DNA of 64,000 nt from Prosopocoilus inquinatus. Taxonomy: Eukaryota > Arthropoda > Insecta > Coleoptera > Lucanidae. The DNA lies in assembly GCA_036172665.1 (NCBI GenBank), contig CM069876.1:35991001-36055000 (forward strand), in the 5' to 3' direction. Of this stretch, positions 1 to 9,422 are shown piece by piece (the stretch's first letter is position 1; each line of letters opens with the position of its first letter). The notes beneath the pieces were generated by a model that was given only the letters and a program-made list of their open reading frames with translations, ran no database searches and had not been told where the DNA came from. A program made the position numbers and the translations under genes.

Positions 1-66
1 TAGTCGCCTGTGAAACTTCCGGCGCCGAGTTGCTTTGCAATCCCTGCAACCCCTACAGCTACACCA
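1..66 (-). CDS. Possible edge of a minus-strand exon (partial)
   Basis: Read on the minus strand, a T-rich tract ends in ATAG at 70-67. It is followed by an open frame from 66 to the window edge that gives GVAVGVAGIAKQLGAG and then SFTGD. Base composition is much richer in G and C than the AT-rich DNA just upstream, which fits a coding exon entered through a 3' splice site. Only about 21 residues are visible, small and glycine/alanine-rich, and I do not recognise the protein. It could be chance; no exon upstream on this strand was found in the window. Confidence 0.35.
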
Positions 67-849
67 CTATAATATATATACAAATAAATAAAATATAATA
101 TTAATAAATAAAACTTAAGTATGAGCCCCTACCATATGACCGGCTGAGAACGGGCTGGCGAAAAATTTCAAAAAAAGAACGGGATAAACGCAAAAAAAAC
201 TTAACGAATTTCAAAATTCACTTACCTATACACGACACTAATGAAGTTATAATCACTCACTCTATTTTAATTTACAATTAAGCGAATTTATTACAGATAA
301 ATCAAATAAAATTGACTGAAATTTTTACGGAATACGATCACTTCTATTCGTTTACCGAATTGTTCGTGCACTGGAAAGCGCATGTATCTCTGAAACAAAT
401 GAACAAAAAACTCGTCAAGCCGAGCCTGCTTTTTTTGCAATTTGCAGTTTTGATACAGAAAACATAACTTCATTATTAAAACGTTCTTAATATCGTCACG
501 AGATAGATAATATTATATGGTCGAGGGAATCTTTTTTTATATAATTTTTTTGCAAAGAGCAAAGCAATGAGAACGTCGTAAAATTAAAATACCTACCTCT
601 CTTCTAAAATTAATATTCAATGATTATATCCAGGAACAAATAAGTTGTACCTATCTTAAGCCGCATCCACATCATTAAAAATTTACAGGGTGTTCACGCG
701 AAGCCGCAACAATAGCTAACTTACTTATTTGAATTTTTAGTAAGTACGTAACTTATATTGAAAAAGTTTCAGGATCTTTCCTGCCCAATTTTGTGGCAAT
801 AGCAGAAAAACAAATGACTATCAGGTTTTTGAGATTTTCAATTGTTTTT
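67..849. other. AT-rich stretch with no recognisable gene
   Basis: No splice-bounded reading frame or structured repeat is convincing here. A 60-codon minus-strand frame at 291-473 has no similarity I recognise and no codon signal. The LINE remnant begins at the right-hand edge. Confidence 0.5.
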
Positions 850-1343
850 TAACTACTTGTTTATTTATTCAGAAATTAATAAGATAAATGATAAGGCCAA
901 CACCTTTAGCTTCAGTGAAGTCTCTGAGGATCAAGTTGCTGAAATAATCAATGCTGTGACTTCTACTTCAACTGGTGTCGATGCCATATCTATTGATATG
1001 ATTAAGCGTTGTTGCCCCTACTTGCTTCCTGTTCTTACTCACATTTTTAATTACTGCTTGAGCACGGGTACTTTTCCTTCCCAATGGAAACATGCTAAAG
1101 TAATTCCAATAGCGAAAACGAGGAAGCCATTAAGTTTTCAAGATCTCCGACCAATTAGTATCTTGCCGACCTTGTCGAAAGTTTTGGAGAAAATCATTGA
1201 TAAGCAATTGCGTCATCATTTAGCGTTATGTAATTTATTGCCCCCTTTTCAATCAGGTTTTCGACCTGGCTACAGCTGTTCCACAGCACTTTCGCTTATT
1301 ATAGATGATATTATTAAAGGTATTGATAACAATAAACTTACTG
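850..1343 (+). pseudogene. Reverse transcriptase fragment, N-terminal part
   Basis: This is the first coding part of the LINE, ending in residues IDNNKLT at the insertion point. Bases 1331-1343 (AATAAACTTACTG) are one copy of the 13-base duplication around the inserted element. The same bases at 1925-1937 let the two protein halves join in frame at NKLT-VLILLDF. Confidence 0.85.
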
Positions 1344-1526
1344 AACATATAAAATAGCGACATCTTACTATCGCTTTTTGACCTAACATTGCAGTAGGAT
1401 AGACAAATTGAAGCGGGATTTGCTCCTAATGAGTCCCCCATGCAAGGCGGCCATGCTTGCTGTCAAAGCATAATGAAAGATTTTAGAAAAATTTTGTGCA
1501 AATCGTTTTTGATTGCAGTGAGAACC

Positions 1527-1591
1527 TCGAGCAGCCTCTGGACAGCTGTTTCAGCCCTGCTTGGGGCTTCTTCAGCAGAAACGTAGCTCGA
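1527..1591 (-). ncRNA. Type I hammerhead ribozyme motif (minus strand)
   Basis: On the minus strand from 1591: TCGAGC, loop TACGTT, TCTG, core CTGAAGA, stem II AGCCC with loop CAAGCA and GGGCT, then GAAAC, a 2-bp stem III capped by AGCT, GTC, then CAGA, loop GGCT and GCTCGA. Stem I pairs TCTG with CAGA and TCGAGC with GCTCGA around an internal loop, as in natural type I hammerheads that use a loop I-loop II contact. The predicted cut follows the C of GTC, between plus-strand positions 1541 and 1540. All core nucleotides (CUGANGA, GAAA, GUC) are intact. Confidence 0.85.
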
Positions 1592-1814
1592 TTTGCACAA
1601 AATTTTTCTAAAATCTTTCATTATGCTTTGACAGCAAGCATGGCCGCCTTGCATGGGGGACTCATTAGGAGCAAATCCCGCTTCAATTTGTCTATCCTAC
1701 TGCAATGTTAGGTCAAAAAGCGATAGTAAGATGTCGCTATTTTATATGTTCATCATTCTTACATCGCATTTGCGAATAAATTGGGCAAGTCGTTTTTGGT
1801 CTGCAGTGGGAATG

Positions 1815-1879
1815 TCGAGCTACGATTCTGCTGAAGAAGCCCCAAGCAGGGCTGAAACAGCTGTCCAGAGGCTGCTCGA
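1815..1879 (+). ncRNA. Type I hammerhead ribozyme motif (plus strand)
   Basis: Parts in order: TCGAGC (1815-1820), loop TACGAT, TCTG (1827-1830), core CTGAAGA (1831-1837), stem II AGCCC/GGGCT (1838-1842 with 1849-1853) and loop CAAGCA, GAAA (1854-1857), stem III as 2 bp within the palindrome ACAGCTGT (1857-1864), cleavage C at 1865, CAGA (1866-1869), loop GGCT, and GCTCGA (1874-1879) pairing back to the start. The very short stem III is typical of the minimal hammerheads of Penelope-like elements and retrozymes, which act best as dimers; the ACAGCTGT palindrome would allow that. It is the mirror partner of the motif at 1527-1591. Confidence 0.87.
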
Positions 1880-1924
1880 GGTTCTCACTGCAATCAAAAA
1901 CGATTTGCACAAAATTTTTCTAAT

Positions 1925-2960
1925 AATAAACTTACTGTTCTTATCCTGCTTGATTTCTCCAAGGCCTTCGACATGATCAATCACGACCTACTCTTGACTA
2001 TCTGACACTATTGTGGATTGGATGCAGTTGCGATTGGATTGATAGGTTGCTTCCTTTCGGGTAGGACACAGTCGGTTGTTCTAAATAACTTTAAATCTAA
2101 TAATGTGAGTTTAAGATCAGGTGTTCCTCAGGGTTCTATCATTGGGCCCTTGTTATTTGCCATATATACTTCGAATTTTTTTACCTTCTGGAATACGTTT
2201 TGTAAATGCCATATGTTTGCTGACGACACGCAGCTCTGTGCTTCCTTTGATATTTGTGATTTACAAACTTGTATGACTGGAATCAATAATGAATTGCTTA
2301 AAATCTCTTCCAAACTTTGTTTACAAATCAACCCGAATAAATCTTGCTTTTTATTATTTGGAAGAGATCAAGCACGTAACATTGCTTTACCGTTACTTGA
2401 AATTAAATTAAATAATGTACGTCTCTCCCATCGTGATTGTGTTAAGAATTTAGGCTTACATATCGATTGTAAATTACGTTTCAGGGAACATGTCTCTGCG
2501 TGTATCAGTAAAGCCTATTGTAATATAAAAATGCTATATCCTAACAGGCACATTTTAACCACCAAAGCAAAAGCATCTCTTTGCGAAGCACTAGTTTTAT
2601 CTCATTTTAATTATTGTGACGTGATTTACGGTTCTTGTTTGGATTACAAGGATTCGAGGCGAATACAGGTAGTGCAAAATTCATGCTTGCGATTTATATA
2701 CGGCATTCCAAAACGGCAACATCTCACATAAGTTAAATGACGCAGGTTGGCTTAATATGGTAAATAGAAGATATCTCCATCTCGCATGCTTTTGTCAAAA
2801 AATCCTTTTTTTCAAGACCCCTCCATATCTCCTCTCCAAAATTAGGTATCGTACTGATGTTCACAGTATTAACATCCGTCGTAAAGATCTTATAGATATT
2901 CCATCGTACCGCGCTCTACAAAAGATCTTTCACTTATATTGCTGCTCATTGTCTCAATGA
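1925..2960 (+). pseudogene. Reverse transcriptase fragment, C-terminal part
   Basis: This part carries the LDFSKAFD motif, the VPQGS motif and the FADD active site (about 2214-2235). It has an early TGA after LLLTI, then an open frame at 2018-2731, and a frame change before the segment that starts near 2740 (DAGWLNMVNRRYL). The stop and the frame shift make it a pseudogene. Confidence 0.85.
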
Positions 2961-3343
2961 TTTTGAGTCTCACTGAAAAAAACTTACCACCAGTATCTTT
3001 TAAACTTAAATTGTAAAGTAGTTTAATTTTTGTTCAAATGAGGTAGATAATCTTTATACCTGCAATACTAAGTTGCATCACTTTTCATTTATTTAATGTC
3101 TACGTGCTTTGTATACCTCCAAATGCTGATCCTTGCCTGATGATTTCTCTTTTTCATTTTTTTCCCATTTTCTTTTACATTTTCATTTTCTTCTTATTTT
3201 CGTTTCATTTTTTTTCCTTTATTTTCTTTCCTTTTATTTATTTTCTAGTATTTAGTTTTATTTTAAGCTAGTTTACTAGTCTGGGAGGCCGGGTAGAGCA
3301 GTGTACTATTTGTGTAGCAGAACTGATGGCCTTCCATTTAGAT

Positions 3344-3557
3344 CATAGATTCTCAAAGTGGGCGGCAGCGCCCACCAGTGGGCGCTAAAGCGTTCTAGGG
3401 GGGCGTTGGGAGGAACTGGGTGGCGAAGTTAATAATAAACTTTGAAATCAGAAAATCTTTAAAAGTTAAGTTCTGAATTATTGATGGAATGGGGGGCGTT
3501 AAGCAATCTTTGGTCTTGCAAAGTGGGCGGCGAGCGCAAAAAGTTTGAAAACCTATG
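3344..3557. mobile_element. hAT MITE, 214 bases, perfect 8-base target duplication
   Basis: Imperfect terminal inverted repeats (CATAGATTCTCAAAG at the left; TTTGAAAACCTATG at the right) are flanked by ATTTAGAT at 3336-3343 and 3558-3565. An 8-base duplication is the hAT signature. It has no coding capacity and contains internal GGGCG-rich direct repeats. It sits in the 3' UTR of the dead LINE, so it arrived after the LINE. Confidence 0.85.
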
Positions 3558-3642
3558 ATTTAGATCATAGCGTATTTTGACTTTTTTTTTCTTGTAACGT
3601 TTAGTGTGTTGTTTCTTTATTCGCTGTTGATCTAATAAAACT

Positions 3643-3669
3643 CTTATTATTATTATTATTATTATTATT
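3643..3669. repeat. (ATT)n tail of the LINE
   Basis: A run of ATT triplets directly follows AATAAAACTC. It marks the 3' end of the non-LTR element. Confidence 0.8.
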
Positions 3670-4067
3670 TTCGTTGCCACCCTTGTTTACAAAAAGAAAA
3701 GCAATAAGCGTTTTATCGAAATGACGACATTCACCTTTTGTCTAACGTCGACTATTATAGGTAATACTGACCTAACATTCGGACTTATAATTAAAATCAA
3801 CAAGTCAATGTAATTTCAATTTTTCGGTCTTATCTGAAGTGATCGCTGGATTTTTCCTTGACTATAATGGGTTTCGATACAAGCAAAATTTTTTATAATG
3901 AATGTTTTTCTCCTTAAAGTCATATTAAAAAAGTTTTCCCTGTAGCAAACCTCATCTCTTTACACACCGTATACATATGTAGAGTCCCCTTTAGACAAGC
4001 TAAGGCGACCCTACATGTATACGTATAGAATGATGGATGCTGCCAGCATTCTATATTTCTGTGTATA
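3670..4067. other. No gene seen
   Basis: A 400-base stretch between two transposon remnants. It contains short matched words (GTATACATATGTAG near 3969 and CTACATGTATACGTAT near 4011, an imperfect inverted pair) but no coding signal. Confidence 0.4.
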
Positions 4068-5605
4068 CAGTGTCTTTCAAAAAGTGTGCTACAAATGGAA
4101 TTTTTTTTTATTATCGTCTTTTATTTAAATTTAAATTTAGTCAGAACACTTCTGCATCCCCTGAAACCAAACTGGCAAATTTCAGATGAAATTTATCTTG
4201 AATGGTATACAGCGTGGACACTAAGAAATGAATACCGCCTAACAGTAAAGTGCCCTTATTTCACAAGATACAGGAAAAGATCATAAGAATAAGTTGTCGG
4301 GATTAAAAGATATGAAATTATAGAATCCTATCTCAAAAACAAATTAAATACAATTTATTGTGAACCTCGCTTTATTTACACTACATTAAGAAATATTGGT
4401 GGGATTAAAATGTCCCCTAAACTAATATGAATTTCGTTCTTACTTTTCAATTATTTCGTTTTGTTCCGAGTGATTATTTCAAGGATTTGCTATCATGCTA
4501 CAAAAAAGCATAGAATTTCGAAATGCATTGAAATGATCACAAACAAAGATGAAATAATTGAAAAATAAGAACGTGATTCATGCTTTCCTATTCATATTAT
4601 TTTAGCGGACACTTTAACTAGAGTTGTGTCGTTCACGAACGAATCAGTTGTTTCGAACGAATCTTTTGAATAAAGATTCGTTCATTGCGTTCGTTCGTGA
4701 ACGAACGAATCTTTTCGAACGATTTGATTCAGATGAACGAAATGAACGAATCACGCTGCACCGTAGCTTCCAATTTTATTCGTGCATTTTTCACTTCTTG
4801 TTTTCATGTATTTTAGAAACGAAATTTTTGAAGAAAGAATAAAATTACTTTATCAATAATATAGCACAGTATATTAATTCAGAAAGATTTTGAGATATTT
4901 CAATAATATTTACAATGTTAATATTTGGATAGTTCAGGTAGGCGGTGGTTGAAGATTTTTAAACAATTTTAATTTTCTGTCAAATCTCAGTCAAATTATT
5001 TGGAAATTATATCTGAGCGTAAAAGAAATGTTGATTGTAAATGCTTTAGTGTTTCTGATATAAATAAAAGAAAATGTAATTATTGTTTGAACGAAATGAG
5101 TACCGCGGGAATCAATATAAATATGTACGGTCTACGACCGATCCATTCCGATTCGTTCGACTCGTTCATCTCGTTCATGATCGTTCACCGATTCAAAGAT
5201 TCGTTTCTTCGTATTTTTAAGAACGAATCTTTTGAGTCGTTCATACTAATAATATGAACGTTTCGTTCGTGAACGACACAACTCTAACTTTAACCCCACC
5301 TGTATTTCCTAATGTAGTGTGTATAATGAGTGGTTCACAATAAATTGTGATTTTTTTTGTTTTTTAGGTAGAATATCTAGCTATAACTTTTCATACTGAA
5401 TGACCTTTTCCTATATCTTATAAAGTAAAGGCACTTTACACTTTAGCGGTCTTCATTTCTCGGTGTCCACACTGTATACCGTTCAAGAAAAAAATCCCGA
5501 TTTGATTTTAAGATATGCAGAAGCGTCCTGCATCAATAAATTTTTATAAAAATCGATAATAAAAAAAATTCCCTTTGTAGCATACTTTTTGAAACACGCT
5601 GTGTG
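4068..5605. mobile_element. Fold-back element with long imperfect inverted repeats, split by a hAT element
   Basis: The left arm starts near 4068 (GTGTCTTTCAAAAAGTG, CTACAAATGGAATTTTT). It is matched in reverse by the right arm ending near 5605 (AATTCCCTTTGTAGCA, TACTTTTTGAAACAC). The pairing continues inward through the ATACAGCGTGGACAC and GTGTCCACACTGTATA region, the AAAGTGCC and GGCACTTTAC region, and the TAATGTAGTGT region that flanks the internal insertion. Without the insertion it is about 860 bases of near-continuous hairpin. No transposase is visible, so its class is unknown. Confidence 0.7.
4619..5286. mobile_element. Non-autonomous hAT element, perfect 8-base duplication
   Basis: Terminal inverted repeats of about 24 bases (TAGAGTTGTGTCGTTC... 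and its reverse ...GAACGACACAACTCTA) are flanked by ACTTTAAC at 4611-4618 and 5287-5294. The TAGNG start and 8-base duplication are hAT features. The subterminal regions are crowded with GAACGAATC/GATTCGTTC words, a usual site of transposase binding in this superfamily. Open frames inside are short and have no transposase similarity. The element split the older fold-back element around it. Confidence 0.88.
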
Positions 5606-7230
5606 TATGGTCTCCCCTTTACACAGGTTGGTTTATCAAAACAAGAAAAAGAAAAAGAAATATTAACTAACATTATTAAAAAAATATGTATAATATAACG
5701 CAAATCGATAAGGAAAAAAGGTTGATTAAGATCATATCAGCCATGCGGATTTTCGAAGAGTTTCAAGTCAGTGCAGAAGGAATGAATGTTTGGTATTCTA
5801 AAAATTTCTTCGTCTAAAATCAATACATAGGTATGTTTTTCCTGTTTGTATAATTGGATAATAATCAGGCCTAGGCTCATCTTAGGCGGAAGGTTTCGTT
5901 AAATATACGAGGAACTACTAATAAGCTGAAGCGATCATAGTCGGAAAAAGTTCTAATCTTTAACGCGTGTGCACTGTAAAAGCGAAACAATAAACCTGTC
6001 AGAAGTCCGAGAAGTCTATGCGGCACGCAGTAATCACTACAGTTCTGGCCGACTGGATACAAAAACTTGTTTACATAACCGATTCATTCCTAAATAAACT
6101 CACATTCTTTTTGCAGTGACGGCGCTATAATTGATATAAATTAAATGTATTAAGCCAGTCTTTTTAAAAGTTACATTAAAGAATTAAAATGTTTTCATAA
6201 TTATTAATTTGAAAGATACTATCAAGGCACACGTAATTTACATCAAACGGTGGCTTCTGATGCAATGAGCGCGAGGGTGAGAGTGCCTCGGGCATATAAG
6301 CCGTTCAGCGGCGACGTTGAAATCTACGCCGCTGCTTTGTTTATCTTTATACTGGTTCTTATCAGATATCCTAGGAATGTCCGACCCTTACTAATAATTA
6401 GCCAAATGCGTGCAGAATCGAGCCAATTAGCAAAGCATGTAATACACTTCACATTTACTTTTGGCAAAGGCCAAGCATTCCAGCGACCTTTTTACGGCAA
6501 AATAAAATTCCGCGCGAGTCTGCCAAAAACGTGTTTTGTTTTTTTATCGTCCCATCCAAATCGAAAAATGCTTTCAATTTGCTGCGAGAAGTGATCTTTG
6601 ATGAAGCTGTCACCCGCCGACGCACTTCCTGTTTTATATCTGACGGCGCGGCGGGGAATTTTGATTTGCACAAAACTGGGCCTTGTGTAGGTAGGCAATA
6701 AAAGAACAAAAACGAGGAGTTTCGCAAAGGAATGCGGTAGTACGTCGTGAGTTTTCGAGTAATAATAATCATTAATGAATATTTACATGTGTTACAATGT
6801 ATTCGGTGGCAGTATTCTTGATTCGTCGACGAAGGACATATGAGGTGCTTTCTTTCGCTTAAAAGTTTGAACCGTGTTTCGAATTTTTTGGACTTTGGAA
6901 TTTCGTAGTTGTTGCAACAAAACACCTGATTGGAATTTTTGATTAACAGTTCATTTGTAAACAACTATAATTCAATCCAAACAAGTTTTAAAAATAGAGA
7001 GATTCAAAGAAAAGAATGTGTTTTTGAATCAAAACACGTTTGTATCACGATTTTGTGAGCGAAAGAAAGCACCTATGGTTTCACGCAATATAGGAGGAAG
7101 AAGGAAGATGTAAGAAGTAAGAAGTTGAATCAAAGTATCTCTACAGACGGGGGTTAAATAAAAACAAGCAAATGAATTCATGATCTCACAACTTTGAATT
7201 TAGCAGTTTTCGAAAAGTCGAACTATAACG
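5606..7230. other. Intergenic; GC-richer patch at about 6240-6720 without an identified gene
   Basis: Most of this is AT-rich. The patch at 6240-6720 is clearly richer in G and C and has frames on both strands (114 codons plus, 169 codons minus), but neither shows a domain or splice structure I recognise. A CATATAAG word at 6293 could be a TATA box, so the patch might be a promoter or a 5' exon of the small GTPase downstream. I cannot show either. Confidence 0.3.
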
Positions 7231-7474
7231 TCTATAAAAATTTTGTTGCAAATCGTTTTTGATCGTAGTGAAAACTTCGAGTAGCCTCTGTACAGCTGTT
7301 TCAGCCCCATTTAGGGCTTCTTCAACAGAAAGTATTTGCAACAAAATTTTTTAAAACTTTCATTATGCTTTGAAAGCAAGCATGGCCGTCTTGCTTGGGG
7401 TAAAGTTATTATATATCAAACCCGCTTCAGTATGTCTATCCTACTGCAATAATCGCAGGATGTCGCTGTTTTAT
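7231..7474 (-). mobile_element. Hammerhead-family insertion, copy 2 (244 bases)
   Basis: Same family as 1344-1924 but in the reverse orientation, flanked by CTATAACG at 7223-7230 and 7475-7482. The 5' end on the minus strand is the GATAAAACAGCGACATC start, followed by the GTAGGATAGACA block, the GGCCATGCTTGCT block, and a decayed hammerhead at 7276-7330. Its ends match the other copies, and the 8-base duplication differs in length from the others. Confidence 0.75.
7276..7330 (-). ncRNA. Decayed hammerhead motif
   Basis: Stem II (AGCCC/GGGCT), GAAAC and the ACAGCTGT stem III survive. The core starts TTGAAGA instead of CTGAAGA, the cleavage triplet is GTA, and the distal stem I strand upstream of the core is missing. 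It is probably inactive: loss of the first core C alone should abolish cleavage. Confidence 0.7.
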
Positions 7475-7482
7475 CTATAACG

Positions 7483-8657
7483 CAAGGTTGGTAGAGCTGG
7501 ACTGTGTATTAGAAGGTTGCCTTGATCGATGGAGAGGACAGAGGGTGCGCATCTCGTTGCGTCACGTCACGTGATAAATTCCACTGGGCATATTAATGAG
7601 GTTTTTGCGTTATTTGATCAAAGGTCCATAGATTTGATTCCATTTTTAGTGAATTAGGTGAAGCTTTAGGAAACAGGATTAAAACTCACCCTATTTACTT
7701 CACTCTGGCGGATAGAAGTTTCGTGTGACGTCATGAGTTACTTTTGTGAGGAGAAAATTTCAAACTGCATATTAAATGCGAACGAGGCAATATCAGTTTT
7801 ACCAACCTTCAAATAACGTTTATCTCTTGAGACTTCCCATCCCGCCTCCGCCACAAATAATGTAACCAACGCGGTTAAATAATAAGAGAACTCCATCAAA
7901 TTTCGTCTGCTATTTATAACGTTTAGCTCGCGATGATTGCCATTCCACCGCTGCCACCAACAATGCAACCAACGGCGGTTTAATAATAAAGAAACTATCC
8001 AACACCTTCGAATTTATTAATCTGTAAGGGTTCATCAAGTGTACCCTTTAATTGTAGAAGTTTCGGCGAGATTGAGAAAGAAATTCGATTAGAATCTCTG
8101 ACTTTAATTGAGAACTTTACAAAAGTCTTGCACAGAAGTAAACAAACCATTTCTCTCCTTCGATAAGCGGTTAATTTCGATAACTTCGTTTTCCTTTGGG
8201 AAACAGAAAAATAAGAAAACCCAACACTTATCTGTAATTTACCATTCAAACAGGTGGTGTGCTTTAAACAAGTTAGAGACAATTTTGATTAATGAAATTT
8301 TGCTACCACCAGCTAAATTTTAAGGTGGTTACCGAACATGTTTAATTGACTAATTAATAACTCTTTCGAAGGGGGTTCTTGTGCTCAGAAACTGTACAAC
8401 AAACAGAATCCATCGTGTGTTACAATAAAATTATTTATTTAGAAAAAATAAAAGTAAAATTTAGTTTAGAGAAATTTTAAAAAGAAAATGTTATATGACA
8501 TGTAAGATAACAGTTACAATACCTTTATCAAGTGGAACATAGTAACAGAGGCTCTGGGATGCCCTGAGAGGTTTTAGATTGGATTCTGGGCATCGAGACT
8601 GGTTTTCTCCGCGTCTACAAACACACGCACTCATACATGTGGCCCCTTGAAGGGATT
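7483..8657. other. Intergenic, no gene seen; local degenerate duplication at about 7790-8010
   Basis: Two diverged copies of a block of about 70 bases are spaced by about 135 bases (CCGCCACAAATAATG... and CTGCCACCAACAATG..., both followed by AACCAACG and a GGTTTAATAATAA-like run). A CACGTG E-box lies near 7570. No coding signal. Confidence 0.35.
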
Positions 8658-8665
8658 TTCTAGGG

Positions 8666-9414
8666 CAGCGTTTCCCAAACTTTTAGGTTTGGCGACCCCC
8701 TTTTGAGCTGTGTTATGATCAGGGAAAAGAATTCAGGCCACTTAGTGTTGGACGCTTTTTACGTCGAATGTACTTTGCGATGCATCGAATAGTTATTGAG
8801 TGGAAGGGGAAGGAGTGCAATGCGAGCATTCGCACGTTATGGGCGAGGCTTTTGTTTGGTTATGATTCACGCCCCCCCCCCCTCGAACCTCGAACTTGAA
8901 GACTGATCCTGGTCAAATGTTTTCATAATATTCTTTAAATATTTGAGATTCATTTTATAACGGATACTTACAGCACATTTATTTTATTGAAACTTGTTTG
9001 CATATCCTGCAATGCATTGACTCGATTTTTTCTAAAACTAAACATGGGAATATTTACATTGTACATGTGTTCAAAGTTAAAAGAAAACTCATTGTATATG
9101 TATATATATATATATATAGTCGCGAGTATTAAATTTTGGTTATCACTGTTAATCAAAACGTCAATTTTAATTCCAGAAATTAGAAATTTTCATAAGTAAT
9201 AAATAAATTAAATATTTGCGAGACATTCAAAATTAAGAATCTCCTTAGTTTCAATAAAATACAAGTTCGGTGACAACCTTTTACAATGACGACCAAAATT
9301 TAATGCTTGCGACTGTATGTAAATGCAGTCTCATGTAAAAAATAATATGATAATTTTCTTTATTTATTCTGGTGCGCCCCCCTTTGAAGACTTACGCCAC
9401 AGTTTGAGAAACGC
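8666..9414. mobile_element. hAT-like non-autonomous element, 749 bases
   Basis: Inverted ends CAGCGTTTCCCAAACT and AGTTTGAGAAACGCTG. The flanking octamers are TTCTAGGG (8658-8665) and ATCTAGAG (9415-9422), matching at six of eight bases, as expected for an old hAT duplication. The left part (about 8700-8860) holds a reverse copy of the repeat also seen at 20740-20975 and 54985-55212. A (TA)n run lies at about 9097-9118. No transposase frame. Confidence 0.7.
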
Positions 9415-9422
9415 TGATCTAG

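Larger units (their letters stand above)
1344..1924. mobile_element. Hammerhead-bearing short insertion (Penelope/retrozyme-like), nested in LINE
   Basis: This is a 581-base insertion inside the LINE reverse transcriptase, with perfect 13-base direct repeats AATAAACTTACTG at 1331-1343 and 1925-1937. It is built as a fold-back: a left arm (1344 to about 1500), a hammerhead on the minus strand, a near-perfect reverse copy of the left arm (about 1590-1750), then a second unit with a hammerhead on the plus strand, ending in a run like TTTGCACAAAATTTT. The left end (AACATATAAAATAGCG) is the same as the left end of the copy at 26151. No protein is encoded. Long, variable target duplications, inverted partial units and hammerheads are known for Penelope-like elements. 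The assignment to that group is inference. Confidence 0.75.
850..3669 (+). mobile_element. Dead LINE (non-LTR retrotransposon), 5'-truncated and interrupted
   Basis: Reverse transcriptase of the jockey/CR1-like group of non-LTR elements. The frame from about 870 gives the finger region, with DLRPISILP and FQSGFRPGYSCSTAL, up to the insertion at 1344. After it the protein resumes with LILLDFSKAFD (palm motif A), GVPQGSIIGPLLF and the catalytic FADDTQL, then the thumb and C-terminal region to about 2960. The 3' end is an (ATT)n tail at about 3643-3669. The element is inactive: it lacks an endonuclease domain, has an in-frame TGA near 2003, loses frame near 2730, carries an internal insertion (1344-1924) and has a hAT MITE in its 3' UTR (3344-3557). 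The exact clade needs a phylogeny. Confidence 0.9.

Noticed and set aside
1253..1976. Two near-identical short proteins starting MGDSLGANPASICL on opposite strands
   Set aside because: They are translations of the two arms of the fold-back insertion, not genes.
6250..6964. Overlapping 114-codon plus and 169-codon minus frames
   Set aside because: No domain, no splice sites at the ends, and both follow from one GC-richer patch. Kept only as a possible promoter region.
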